A stretch of 64,000 bases of DNA from Bacteroidia bacterium (lineage in GTDB: Bacteria > Bacteroidota > Bacteroidia > J057), in contig JAWKNO010000003.1 in the NCBI GenBank assembly GCA_041391665.1, positions 2,108,001 to 2,172,000 on the forward strand. Reading direction: 5' to 3'. Within the stretch, counting starts at the first letter, position 1. Every line of letters starts with the position of its first letter. A program made the translations under genes and the position numbers. Below the pieces are notes generated by a model. The model was given only the letters and a program-made list of their open reading frames with translations, was not told the origin of the DNA and made no database searches. Of this stretch, positions 16,533-24,545 are shown in pieces.

Positions 16533-18164
16533 TCATTTTCGTTTATATTTCACCTGTTTTATTCTTTCTCCGTTAAGTAATAAGTCTCCGTCCCGGAACT
16601 CTAAACTAAAAAAGTCAACAAGCACTTTATTATCAGATACAAGTAACCCTTTTGTCACATAATCTGCCCGAAATGTTACTTCGTAATTTACAGCATCCAG
16701 ATATTTTAATGTTATGTTTGTATTTGTCTCCGAATTAAAATAATCTCCATTAATTTTATTGAAGTCAAATTCATTTCCGGGTTTACCTACTTTGGTCAGT
16801 GAATAGGGTGAATGATTTACATAATATGCTGTTACCTGCATTTCTCCATTTGAGTTGGTAGTAAATTCTTGCTTAAAGTCTGTATCAAACTTTTGCCGAA
16901 ATATATTATCTGCTTCACGTTCTAATTCAACATCATTCCTGCCTACTCTTTTTAAAAATATTTTATTGTCATTCTTTTCAAATGTGAATGCAAAATCACT
17001 ATCCGTCAGGTATGTTCCTAAGATTTCATCTTCACTTACATATTTACCTATACTTGTTGGCTTAGTTATAAGATACGTTTCTGGCGACTTTAAGCCAAAA
17101 ACGACATCAGCCATTTGCCTTGTTTGATTATAAGGAATGGATTTGCCTGTATTAGTCAGGGTTAACATCGAAATATTTTTTTGAGGAAACCTAATTACAG
17201 TTGCCTTCCAGGCACCGGTCGCTCCTTCGTGAAATTTATATTCTACCCCTTTATACTCACCAAATTCAAGACCGAAACCATAATTATTAAATTTTGAATT
17301 GTCAATTCCTTGTTGGCTTTGCAAAATGACTTCTCTGTTTAAGGTTGTCTTTCCTTTCCCCTGCACTAATTTTTCCCATTGAATTTGATCTTCCAGGGTC
17401 GAAAAAATATTACCATCACCAACTACATTCCAAATCCAATCATAAGTAGTCCAGGTGCCAAAATTGAAATAAGCCCTGGCAATTTGTCCTCGTATTTTAG
17501 CATAGTCACTCTCAAAAGAGGTGTTTGGCATATTCAATTGCCTGAACATTTCATTAGTGTATTCCACGAAGGTTTTCTTTGAGACTTTTTCTATAATCAG
17601 GGCCAACAGTATGTAGTTCGAGTTGCTGTATAAATATTTCGTATCTGGTTGAAAATTCAAATCAGTCTGCTTCTCAATTAAAGCTAATACATCATTATTG
17701 GTAAAGGATTTCTCCCACCAAGTGTACCCTTGTAATGACCATAAATCATAACAGTCTCTGATACCGCTTGTATGATTCAACAAACTTTGAATAGTGATCT
17801 TATCGCTGATATTGGGGTACAAGTCTGGAAACCATTTTCTAATATCGTCAGAGAGTTTAAGTTTCTTTTTGTCAACCAAGGTCAGTATTGCCAGTGCGGT
17901 GAATTGTTTCCCATTTGAAGCAATGTTGAAACGTGTTGAATTTTGAATAAGAGAGCTGTCTGTTAAGTCTGCGTAACCTGCATACTTTTCATAAATCACT
18001 TTTCCGTCTTGAATAATAGCAGTTGCAATACCTGGAGAATTTTTTGGTACGTCCTGGGTTGCAATGCTGTCAAGAAGGATGATTTGCTTTTTTGATAATT
18101 GAACCTGTCCTAAAACTGCTGAGCAGGAAAGAATTGTCAAAATACTTATTAATACTATTCTCAT
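16533..18164 (-). CDS. serine hydrolase, class C beta-lactamase-like, exported
   Basis: The penicillin-binding/beta-lactamase fold protein of ~543 residues has the catalytic motif S83-N-G-K86 in NIASNGKQF, a Y-x-N motif in YLYSNSNY and an H-x-G equivalent of KTG in FHEGATGAW. The start at 18164 gives a signal peptide MRIVLISILTILSCSAVLGQ; the ATG at 18206 would add 14 charged residues before it. After the catalytic domain (~20-370) a C-terminal ~170-residue beta-rich domain follows, common in esterases and D-aminopeptidase-like members. The natural substrate is unknown: peptidoglycan peptides, D-amino acid peptides or esters are all possible. It acts in the periplasm. Confidence 0.85.
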   Translation of the reverse strand: MRIVLISILTILSCSAVLGQVQLSKKQIILLDSIATQDVPKNSPGIATAIIQDGKVIYEKYAGYADLTDSSLIQNSTRFNIASNGKQFTALAILTLVDKKKLKLSDDIRKWFPDLYPNISDKITIQSLLNHTSGIRDCYDLWSLQGYTWWEKSFTNNDVLALIEKQTDLNFQPDTKYLYSNSNYILLALIIEKVSKKTFVEYTNEMFRQLNMPNTSFESDYAKIRGQIARAYFNFGTWTTYDWIWNVVGDGNIFSTLEDQIQWEKLVQGKGKTTLNREVILQSQQGIDNSKFNNYGFGLEFGEYKGVEYKFHEGATGAWKATVIRFPQKNISMLTLTNTGKSIPYNQTRQMADVVFGLKSPETYLITKPTSIGKYVSEDEILGTYLTDSDFAFTFEKNDNKIFLKRVGRNDVELEREADNIFRQKFDTDFKQEFTTNSNGEMQVTAYYVNHSPYSLTKVGKPGNEFDFNKINGDYFNSETNTNITLKYLDAVNYEVTFRADYVTKGLLVSDNKVLVDFFSLEFRDGDLLLNGERIKQVKYKRK

Positions 18165-18240
18165 TTTTTCAATTTTTAGGTAGTGTCGATTTAGTATGGT
18201 ACCCAAGATCCTATACTTCCTGAATCCGAAAGCTTCTATA

Positions 18241-19101
18241 CTACAAATGAAGTGGTGCTTGCCTGCCGATTATCATCTTCCCTTCTCTCTTCGTAAGATA
18301 ATAGAGCGTCAGCCCAATACTTAGCAAAAAAATCACCGTAAATACCGAACCCTCAATCCCTACGGCGCCTCCGGTAATTAGCTCATGGCCGTAAAATTCA
18401 GATTGAATAAGGGTTCCCATATCATTCAGTCCGGTGAGGCTGGATCCGTAAAAAGGTTGGGCAAAATTCCATCCCACATGAAAGAAAAAGGGCAGCCATA
18501 TTCTTTTTGTATACACAAATAACATGGCCATCGTAAATCCCCAGACCAAATCCGTAAAAAGGCTAAACAGGTTTGCGTTTTCATTAAACACATGGGCGGT
18601 TTCCAGTAACATAGCGATTATCAGTGTCGGGTTAGTGCCCAGCCAGTTTTCAAATTCCCTGACGACTAATCCTCGTAAAAACAGGTCTTCAATTAATGCG
18701 GCAACCATCAACAGCGTAAATAACCGGAGGGAATAGTGGTCGGTCGTTATGCCAATGACCTGATAATTTCCCAATAAGTATAAGATAAAAACGGATAGGG
18801 AAATCGTTAAAAATCCTAATGAAAAACCTCCTGCCAGTTCTTTAGGCAAAAATTTCAGGGATAGCTCTGTAATTTCCCGTTTGTCATAAACCCGAAACAG
18901 AAAGTAATACCCAGCGAGTAAAACGATCATAGATATACCATGGATCAATGGATCGGCGATCTCTTTATCCTGAAAGATGCTGTAAAAAAACGGTTTCAGT
19001 ACAAAATTCTGAACGACAACTAACGCCGAAAAACAAATCCCGATTCCTGCAATAATTTTTATAACCGGAAAATGCAACACACGCCTGATCGTTTCATTCA
19101 T
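18241..19101 (-). CDS. CPBP family intramembrane metalloprotease (Abi/CAAX-protease type)
   Basis: The 286-residue polytopic membrane protein has about eight hydrophobic helices. The family motifs are visible: motif 1 as E-D-L-F-L-R-G (family consensus EExxxR), motif 2 around ETAHVFNEN, and motif 3 HVGWNFAQP (HxxxN). The second acidic residue of motif 1 is Asp instead of Glu, a conservative change that may still bind metal. Members cleave substrates in the membrane and include eukaryotic CAAX proteases and bacteriocin-immunity proteins. It ends just 76 bp upstream of the serine hydrolase start and starts 17 bp after the NAD(P)-binding protein stop; all three are on the minus strand and may form one operon. 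Confidence 0.8.
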   Translation of the reverse strand: MNETIRRVLHFPVIKIIAGIGICFSALVVVQNFVLKPFFYSIFQDKEIADPLIHGISMIVLLAGYYFLFRVYDKREITELSLKFLPKELAGGFSLGFLTISLSVFILYLLGNYQVIGITTDHYSLRLFTLLMVAALIEDLFLRGLVVREFENWLGTNPTLIIAMLLETAHVFNENANLFSLFTDLVWGFTMAMLFVYTKRIWLPFFFHVGWNFAQPFYGSSLTGLNDMGTLIQSEFYGHELITGGAVGIEGSVFTVIFLLSIGLTLYYLTKREGKMIIGRQAPLHL

Positions 19102-19118
19102 TACTTTTTCCCCAATGT

Positions 19119-19751
19119 CTACGTACCAGATATCGCCGTAAATGCTCTTAGATGTGAAGGGGTTTCGGCTTGTTTCACTAAAAAATCTGCCACATCTGCT
19201 CTGTTCGTTCCCCCAATCTTGATGCCTTTATACAGCCTGGTTTCTATACGATACTTTTCGGTTAATGGCTCATCCAATAATCTTCCGGGCCGCACAAATA
19301 TCCATTTCATTTCCGATCCGGAGATAATTTCTTCCATTTTGGTTTTGTCGGCATACACGTCCTTCAGGAAGTACTTCAAAAACAGCCCGACAAACCACGA
19401 GACATAATTACGGCTTTCGCCAGCACCAAAACCCGTCACAAAAATAAAAGGGACATCGATCTTATTTTCTTTTTGAACTTCCACCAGAAGTTTTGCAAAA
19501 TCGGAAAACAGTGTGGTTGCCTTCATATTTTTACTCGCCCCCAATGTGACGATTACCGCATCGGCATTTTGAATCGCTTTCAGTAAATCAGACTTATTCA
19601 ATGCGCTCCCGATGACCGAATGAAAAGACGTTTTCTCCGAAAGCTGAATTTCTGAACGGGAAAGTGTCGTTACCTCATGCTTGCGCTGTAAGGCCCTTTT
19701 TAAGGTTTCGAGCCCAAGGCCGGCAGAGGCTCCGATGATGGATATGTTCAT
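19119..19751 (-). CDS. NAD(P)-binding Rossmann protein (NmrA/SDR-a5-like)
   Basis: The start at 19751 gives MNISIIGASAGLGLETLKRA, a canonical Rossmann beta-alpha-beta start with a GxxxGxG-like loop. The ATG at 19814 would place a hydrophobic segment ahead of the fold and is less likely. Later features are ADAVIVTLGAS, PFIFVTGFGAG and WIFVRPGRLLDE, as in atypical short-chain dehydrogenases that lack a full YxxxK site (NAD(P)H-binding, PF13460 type). Such proteins act as flavin reductases, redox sensors or epimerase-like enzymes. Length of 210 residues is normal. The substrate is unknown. Confidence 0.75.
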   Translation of the reverse strand: MNISIIGASAGLGLETLKRALQRKHEVTTLSRSEIQLSEKTSFHSVIGSALNKSDLLKAIQNADAVIVTLGASKNMKATTLFSDFAKLLVEVQKENKIDVPFIFVTGFGAGESRNYVSWFVGLFLKYFLKDVYADKTKMEEIISGSEMKWIFVRPGRLLDEPLTEKYRIETRLYKGIKIGGTNRADVADFLVKQAETPSHLRAFTAISGT

Positions 19752-20036
19752 TTTAATATTTGTTGTTTGTGTAAGTATAGGTAAAATCCATATAAACACA
19801 ACCACACCGCTCATTTAGCTGATCAGTCAATTCACTTTTCCCAGAACACAATTTTGTCTTGTTTCCGTTTACTATTCATGGTCGCTAACGGTTGGTGGGC
19901 GTGTCGTGTTTCCAAAACGATTGACCCCCAAATCACATAGTCCCGCCCTTTCCCCACAAACTCCTGGCCTTTCCCCACATCTGGTTGATGAAGTGAAAAC
20001 CAGATTTTTACTTGCGGGGAATTAAACAAATTTACG
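19752..20036. other. divergent intergenic region
   Basis: Separates the minus-strand NAD(P)-binding gene from the plus-strand LytTR operon. It contains the integron-core-like string GCTAACGGTTGGTGGGC at 19884-19900 and near-repeats CCTTTCCCCACA at 19948 and 19971. A minus-strand open frame of 86 codons here overlaps the start of the next gene and has low-complexity coding character, so it is not called. Confidence 0.5.
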
Positions 20037-20807
20037 ATGCAACATAAAACATTTCTTTTCTGCTTTTTACTGATGCTCCCGACCTTGTTCATGGGACAAG
20101 TCCTTCAAGAAATCAGCACAGAACCTAAAGGTCTTACTGATCCCGATAAGTATCCTTTTGAGGTGTACATGAAAATTGGTCTACCAATAGGATCATTTAC
20201 TATTGAAAACGGCTATCAAAACATCCATCAAATTTTCCAGGGTGGCGGGCTTGATATGCCCCAAATTCGCCAGATGAATGTCTATGATATAGGCGTGAGG
20301 TATAAGAGATTCTATGCGGAAATAGGGGGCGCAAAAGAATTCGGCAATTCTAATATCCCCGCATTTTCAAATGATCGTTTTTCCGTTAATTCCACATTCT
20401 CGATGTGGTGGGTGGACCTTGGTTATTCCGTTTGGCAAAACAGGAATTCGGCCCTATTGTTACGTTTGGGCATTGGTCAGGTAGTATCTTCATACGATAT
20501 TCGCTCATTGCAAAATATAAGTCCAGTGGACTTTGAAGATCTACTTACCGGGGGAGGCAATTCTTCCACGCTCATTGATCACGAAAATACATTTTTGGAC
20601 ATTAGTGCAGAATGGTGGGTAGGTAGAGCCAAAAGTCATACAAGCTTTGGGGAAGCAATTAGGATCGGATATAGGAGGGGCATAAATGAGACAGCCTGGG
20701 AAGCCACCGATGCTAGCACGCTCAATGCTCCCATGGATCGAATGGGCCAAATTTATTTCAATTTCAGTTTTCATTTAGGGAGAAGCTTCCCTTCAAAATC
20801 TAAATAG
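20037..20807 (+). CDS. exported protein, probable small outer-membrane barrel
   Basis: The 256-residue product starts with a signal peptide (MQHKTFLFCFLLMLPTLFMG, cut near GQVLQ). The rest alternates polar and aromatic residues with many Gly and Tyr, e.g. MNVYDIGVRYKRFYAEIGGA and MWWVDLGYSVWQ, and it ends in a strand (GQIYFNFSFHLGRSF) rather than an acidic tail. This fits an outer-membrane beta-barrel of the PorT/outer-membrane-protein-like type. I do not recognise a specific family. It is the first of four closely spaced genes (8 bp to the next) ending in a LytS kinase and LytTR regulator. Confidence 0.6.
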   Translation: MQHKTFLFCFLLMLPTLFMGQVLQEISTEPKGLTDPDKYPFEVYMKIGLPIGSFTIENGYQNIHQIFQGGGLDMPQIRQMNVYDIGVRYKRFYAEIGGAKEFGNSNIPAFSNDRFSVNSTFSMWWVDLGYSVWQNRNSALLLRLGIGQVVSSYDIRSLQNISPVDFEDLLTGGGNSSTLIDHENTFLDISAEWWVGRAKSHTSFGEAIRIGYRRGINETAWEATDASTLNAPMDRMGQIYFNFSFHLGRSFPSKSK

Positions 20808-20815
20808 GATAGGAT

Positions 20816-21277
20816 ATGAAACGACTAATAAAACCAACTATCGCATTGTGTTGTGGCACACTGTTTATCATGACAACAATCGTATTAATGGGAGCCAGCT
20901 CACCCTTGGAGCAAACAGAGCATGCTACATTGAGAATTTACAACAAAGGCTATTATGCAGGCTTCAGCTCAGGCTTTGGGGTAAAAATCAATGATCAGAT
21001 GGTGGTCAAACGCTTGAAAGGCAGGTCTTGGGTAGACGTAAAGGTTCCCGTAGCCACATTGACCCTGGAGACAGTTCCAGAATTTGGCTATCCTACCTAT
21101 GTAGGAAAAACATATTCTTTGAAGACAGAAGCAGGAAACCTATATTATCTGGAAGCTGTTTTAGATTATGAGTTTTTGACCAGTACCATGCATTTGGTCT
21201 TGCGGGAGAAAAGTCGAGCTGAAACAGAAATGAAACGATTGAAACAGGAAAACAATGTCATTCAAAAACTTGAATAA
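20816..21277 (+). CDS. exported small protein, DUF2846-like
   Basis: A 153-residue protein with an N-terminal signal or anchor (MKRLIKPTIALCCGTLFIMT, then TIVLMGASSP). The body (LRIYNKGYYAGFSSGFGVKI, then NDQMVVKRLKG and VATLTLETVPE) resembles DUF2846-type beta-sandwich proteins, in which a short peptide repeat surrounds a 'display value' strand. Function is unknown. It ends with a charged helix. The next gene starts 23 bp before its stop, so the two are translationally coupled. Confidence 0.55.
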   Translation: MKRLIKPTIALCCGTLFIMTTIVLMGASSPLEQTEHATLRIYNKGYYAGFSSGFGVKINDQMVVKRLKGRSWVDVKVPVATLTLETVPEFGYPTYVGKTYSLKTEAGNLYYLEAVLDYEFLTSTMHLVLREKSRAETEMKRLKQENNVIQKLE

Positions 21278-22292
21278 ATGGTCTCCATGGGGATTTTCGA
21301 TCCTTGTTATTGGCATATCGATCTTCTGGGGGGTAAGGCTTCACAAAAGCCTCACCCTCCAATATGCCGGGGAATGGGATCAACTGGGAGGCTTCCTACG
21401 CTGGCTGATGGGTTTTGTCGTCATTCTCCTGGGATTGGTTCTGGTGAGCTGGCTAAATTTCAAGGGCCCTAATCAATGGTGGGGCATCCATCCACAAACA
21501 AAGTGGATCTACCGAAGCTGGGCCTTGTTGTTGTTCTTTTTTCTCTATCTCTTTCTGCAATGGGCTACAGGTTTACAAGTGGATCTGGTGGAAGAAAATA
21601 CCATGGTGGCCATACTGGCCTTTGCCTTTGTCATGGGCTTTACCTTTGTGGCGGGATTGATCAGGAGTAAAAATCAGCAGACGAAACTCTTGCAACAACA
21701 AACAGCCGCAGAACTACAAGCCCTTCGTTCCCAACTCAATCCGCATTTTCTCTTCAATGCCCTAAATACCATCTATAGCCATGCCGTTCCCCTGGAGGAT
21801 GAAAGCCTCGCTGAGCGTATAGAGGAACTTTCTGGTATTTTGCGATTTACCCTGCAGCAAGCACAAAAAGAGTTTGTAAGCATTGAGGAAGAACTGACCT
21901 TTTTGAACAGGTACATTGGGCTGCAACAAGCCCGAATGGCTGAACCTGAACGTGTACATATTGATATCCAATGGGACCAACGTGAAGCACGAATTCCTCC
22001 CCTTCTCTTGCTGCCATTTGTAGAAAACCTTTTCAAATATGGCATTTCTCCTCAAAAAGAAACACAGGTGAGCCTTGCCTTGTACATAGAAGAAGGTGAG
22101 TTAACTTTTACTACCGTCAATCCCATTTATTCAACGAAGCAAAAAGGGACCGGCAATGGCATTGAGCATGTAAAAAGACGCCTTGCCTTGCTCTATCCTG
22201 ACCGCCACCAATTGTCCATAGAACAAAAGTCCGGACAATTCAACGTGCATATGCGGCTGGAACTAGACCGTATTTCTGTCCATTCAATATAA
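21255..22292 (+). CDS. LytS/YehU-type sensor histidine kinase
   Basis: The 345-residue membrane kinase has four N-terminal helices (~13-30, 50-66, 86-104, 115-135), then a His_kinase (PF06580) domain with the phospho-acceptor H164 in LRSQLNPHFLFNALN and a GHKL ATPase with the N-box PLLLLPFVENLFKYGI and G-box GTGNGIEHVKRRL. No extracytoplasmic sensor domain is present, so the stimulus is probably read in the membrane or supplied by the two upstream exported proteins. It overlaps the upstream gene by 23 bp and lies 7 bp before its cognate LytTR regulator. Confidence 0.9.
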   Translation: MSFKNLNKWSPWGFSILVIGISIFWGVRLHKSLTLQYAGEWDQLGGFLRWLMGFVVILLGLVLVSWLNFKGPNQWWGIHPQTKWIYRSWALLLFFFLYLFLQWATGLQVDLVEENTMVAILAFAFVMGFTFVAGLIRSKNQQTKLLQQQTAAELQALRSQLNPHFLFNALNTIYSHAVPLEDESLAERIEELSGILRFTLQQAQKEFVSIEEELTFLNRYIGLQQARMAEPERVHIDIQWDQREARIPPLLLLPFVENLFKYGISPQKETQVSLALYIEEGELTFTTVNPIYSTKQKGTGNGIEHVKRRLALLYPDRHQLSIEQKSGQFNVHMRLELDRISVHSI

Positions 22293-22299
22293 AATAATC

Positions 22300-22983
22300 A
22301 TGATCTTGCAAGCAATAGCCATAGACGATGAGCCTTCTGCCCTCAAGGTTCTTCAAACTCATGCCGAAAAAATTCCTTTTCTTAACCTAAAGGCAAGCTT
22401 TCTTCATCCAACTGAGGGGCTGGCCTACCTCCAAAACCATCCCGTTGATTTGGTATTCTTAGATGTCCAAATGCCAGATTTGATGGGTACGGAACTGGCA
22501 GACTTGCTCAGGGATGTGAATGTGCAATTGATCTTTGTCACAGCTTTTCCGGAATATGCTGTACAAGGATTTCAACTTCGGGCCTTAGATTATTTGCTCA
22601 AACCAGTCTCCTTGCCACGATTCCTCGAGGCCTGCAACCGAGCCTTGCAAGGTCAGCAAATACGAATGAATCAACCGCCCAACTTTTTCATCAAGGATGG
22701 CTATGATTGGGTAAAGGTAGATTTAGACAAGGTTTTGTATATCCGTTCTGACACCAACCTATTGTTTTTCCATCAGACAGAAAAAGTAGTTAGTACACGG
22801 ATGACGATCTCAAAAGCACTCGATATGTTGCCCAAAGGAACTTTTGTCCAGGTACATAAGTCATACATTGTAGCCGTTCATGCGATCAGAAAGATTGAAA
22901 GGCATCAATTGACCGTGGGCAAGGAACAGATTCCCCTCGCAAGTAGATACAAAGAAGATTTACAACGATTAATACTGGGATAA
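22300..22983 (+). CDS. LytTR-family response regulator
   Basis: The 227-residue protein has a receiver domain with acidic pocket D9-D10, phospho-acceptor D55 in LVFLDVQMPDLMG, switch Thr in LIFVTAFPEYAV and Lys in DYLLKPVSL. A LytTR DNA-binding domain follows (~127-227: FIKDGYDWVKVDLDKVLYI onward, with FVQVHKSYIVAVHAIRKIER). It is activated by the adjacent LytS-type kinase and likely controls this operon or exported-protein genes. The IS5-type remnant begins 48 bp downstream. Confidence 0.93.
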   Translation: MILQAIAIDDEPSALKVLQTHAEKIPFLNLKASFLHPTEGLAYLQNHPVDLVFLDVQMPDLMGTELADLLRDVNVQLIFVTAFPEYAVQGFQLRALDYLLKPVSLPRFLEACNRALQGQQIRMNQPPNFFIKDGYDWVKVDLDKVLYIRSDTNLLFFHQTEKVVSTRMTISKALDMLPKGTFVQVHKSYIVAVHAIRKIERHQLTVGKEQIPLASRYKEDLQRLILG

Positions 22984-23031
22984 ATCAAATGACTTCCTTT
23001 AGTGCATGTAGGATTTTAAAAAGAGGGCAAA

Positions 23032-23184
23032 GTGCCGATTGCCAAACGGTGGGTAGTGGAGCGCACCATTGCCTGGACGAATTTCTTCCGGAGGATTGTT
23101 AAAAACCATGAACATACCCTACGATCGGCCAAATATTGGCTGATTTGGGCGAATATTTCCATTATTTTAAATCTAATCACCTGA
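23032..23184 (+). pseudogene. IS5-family transposase C-terminal remnant
   Basis: The frame reads VPIAKRWVVERTIAWTNFFR, then RIVKNHEHTLRSAKYWLIWA and NISIILNLIT, ending at a TGA. The RWVVERTIAW-N-FRR core is the C-terminal signature of IS5/IS427-type DDE transposases, carrying the catalytic Glu. An in-frame TAA at 23017 lies just upstream and the rest of the element is absent, so only about 50 codons remain. It shows that an insertion sequence once sat between the LytTR operon and the AlbA_2 gene. Confidence 0.8.
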
Positions 23185-23237
23185 TGGACACCCACTTACA
23201 TTTCCTAACATGCTTTAAGGGTTTTGAGCTTCTCATA

Positions 23238-24440
23238 TCATTGCCTCCAGCTTTTACTTATTGATACGGTTACCTTGAAGGCGGTACCCAGAGAAAGATC
23301 AAAAACTGCTTCCGGATTGTTGTTATCTGCTAAATATTTTTTTGCTGTCTGAATCCCGAAGTTAAATTTATTAACATAACCTAAAATCTTTAGGGCTTCG
23401 GCAATTTCAAAGTTTCGGTAATCACTCACATTGGGGAAATTGGAAGTATTAACCTGACCAAACAGAAAGCCGGGGTTTTTTATTTCTACCCTGTCAGAAA
23501 ATTCATAAACAAGTATAGGTGCGTTGGATTCATAATTCCGATGAATAACGGCATTAAAAACCAATTCACGAATTGCCCAAAGAGGATAATTGTAAATGAT
23601 TTCTTCCTGCATGGAATTTGTCTTTTGTATCAGGCTTTTTCGAATAATCACGGATTGAATAAATTCATCGAGATTGAGCAAATCAAGACAAAGGCACTTT
23701 TTAAATTCTTTTTCAAATTCAATTCCAGGCGTAATTTCCTTACCAGGAACTTTAACATATTGAATATAGGCGCCAGGAATAAAGTGTGTGGGATTCTGAC
23801 CAAACATTAACACACCGGCATTGGTCGGGCAGTCATACCTCAAATCATAAAATCTCAAGGATGCAAGCTGATGTTTAATGGGTCGGTTGTTTTGCTCTAA
23901 AGTTTCTCTGTCAATGGCTTTGGGTAAAAAAAATGTTTTAAACAGGTCGGTATTTAGATCTTCCAATGTGGCGCTGAAACACGGGCTTGTATCAAATGAC
24001 TTAGATAAACTACTCCTGCGCTCAGAAAGGATTTTTTCATCTTCTATGCTTGCCTTTGCTTTTCTTGGACCAACACGTATCCAACACCTTCCATCATAGC
24101 GCACTGGTGGAAATGATGAAGGATGCACCTCCACCACCACGACGTCTCCCCCATCAAGATGAAAAACCTGACTGACTGTCATTGAGGGCTGTGGCAATAC
24201 ATTACCATTTGCCTTTATATTACCAATTTTTTGGAGTTCTTCATCACCAATACTTAAACCACCTAGTGTCCCATCATCATTTACACCTAAAAGAATATAG
24301 CCTGGCTGACGATGATTGGCAAAGTCATTTGACATCGCACAAACTGCCGGTCCAAGCTTGTCTTCTCTGAAAGAGATAGTTCTTTGTATTCTGTCAGACT
24401 CAAGATCAATTATCAGTTTTTGTAATTGTTCCTCTGTCAT
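23238..24440 (-). CDS. AlbA_2 / GHKL-like ATP-binding protein (RecG-like putative regulator)
   Basis: The 400-residue protein has an N-terminal AlbA_2 domain (ISFREDKLGPAVCAMSNDFA, then GYILLGVNDDG and VVEVHPSSFPPVRYDGRCWI RVG), and a C-terminal HATPase_c_4-like domain (WAIRELVFNAVIHRNYESNA, then EFSDRVEIKNPGFLFG). Proteins of this build are often annotated as 'ATP-binding' or 'RecG-like' and are thought to be DNA-binding regulators; they have no helicase motor. The end (ILGYVNKFNFGIQTAKKYLA) is also typical. It shares only the N-terminal domain with the AlbA_2 protein at 2.1-3.1 kb. Stands alone on the minus strand, between the IS5 remnant and the mutase gene. Confidence 0.8.
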   Translation of the reverse strand: MTEEQLQKLIIDLESDRIQRTISFREDKLGPAVCAMSNDFANHRQPGYILLGVNDDGTLGGLSIGDEELQKIGNIKANGNVLPQPSMTVSQVFHLDGGDVVVVEVHPSSFPPVRYDGRCWIRVGPRKAKASIEDEKILSERRSSLSKSFDTSPCFSATLEDLNTDLFKTFFLPKAIDRETLEQNNRPIKHQLASLRFYDLRYDCPTNAGVLMFGQNPTHFIPGAYIQYVKVPGKEITPGIEFEKEFKKCLCLDLLNLDEFIQSVIIRKSLIQKTNSMQEEIIYNYPLWAIRELVFNAVIHRNYESNAPILVYEFSDRVEIKNPGFLFGQVNTSNFPNVSDYRNFEIAEALKILGYVNKFNFGIQTAKKYLADNNNPEAVFDLSLGTAFKVTVSISKSWRQ

Positions 24441-24545
24441 TTTATTTCGGCTTAGTCTTCTCTTCTAAATCCCTCGTCTGCAACACAGCATTGGCCTTCA
24501 AAATATCGAAAAGCCAGACAAAACTGCCCTTAAAGCTCTTGTTCC

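Noticed and set aside
19832..20092. 86-codon minus-strand frame
   Set aside because: It overlaps the start of the plus-strand signal-peptide gene at 20037 and has no protein-like pattern.
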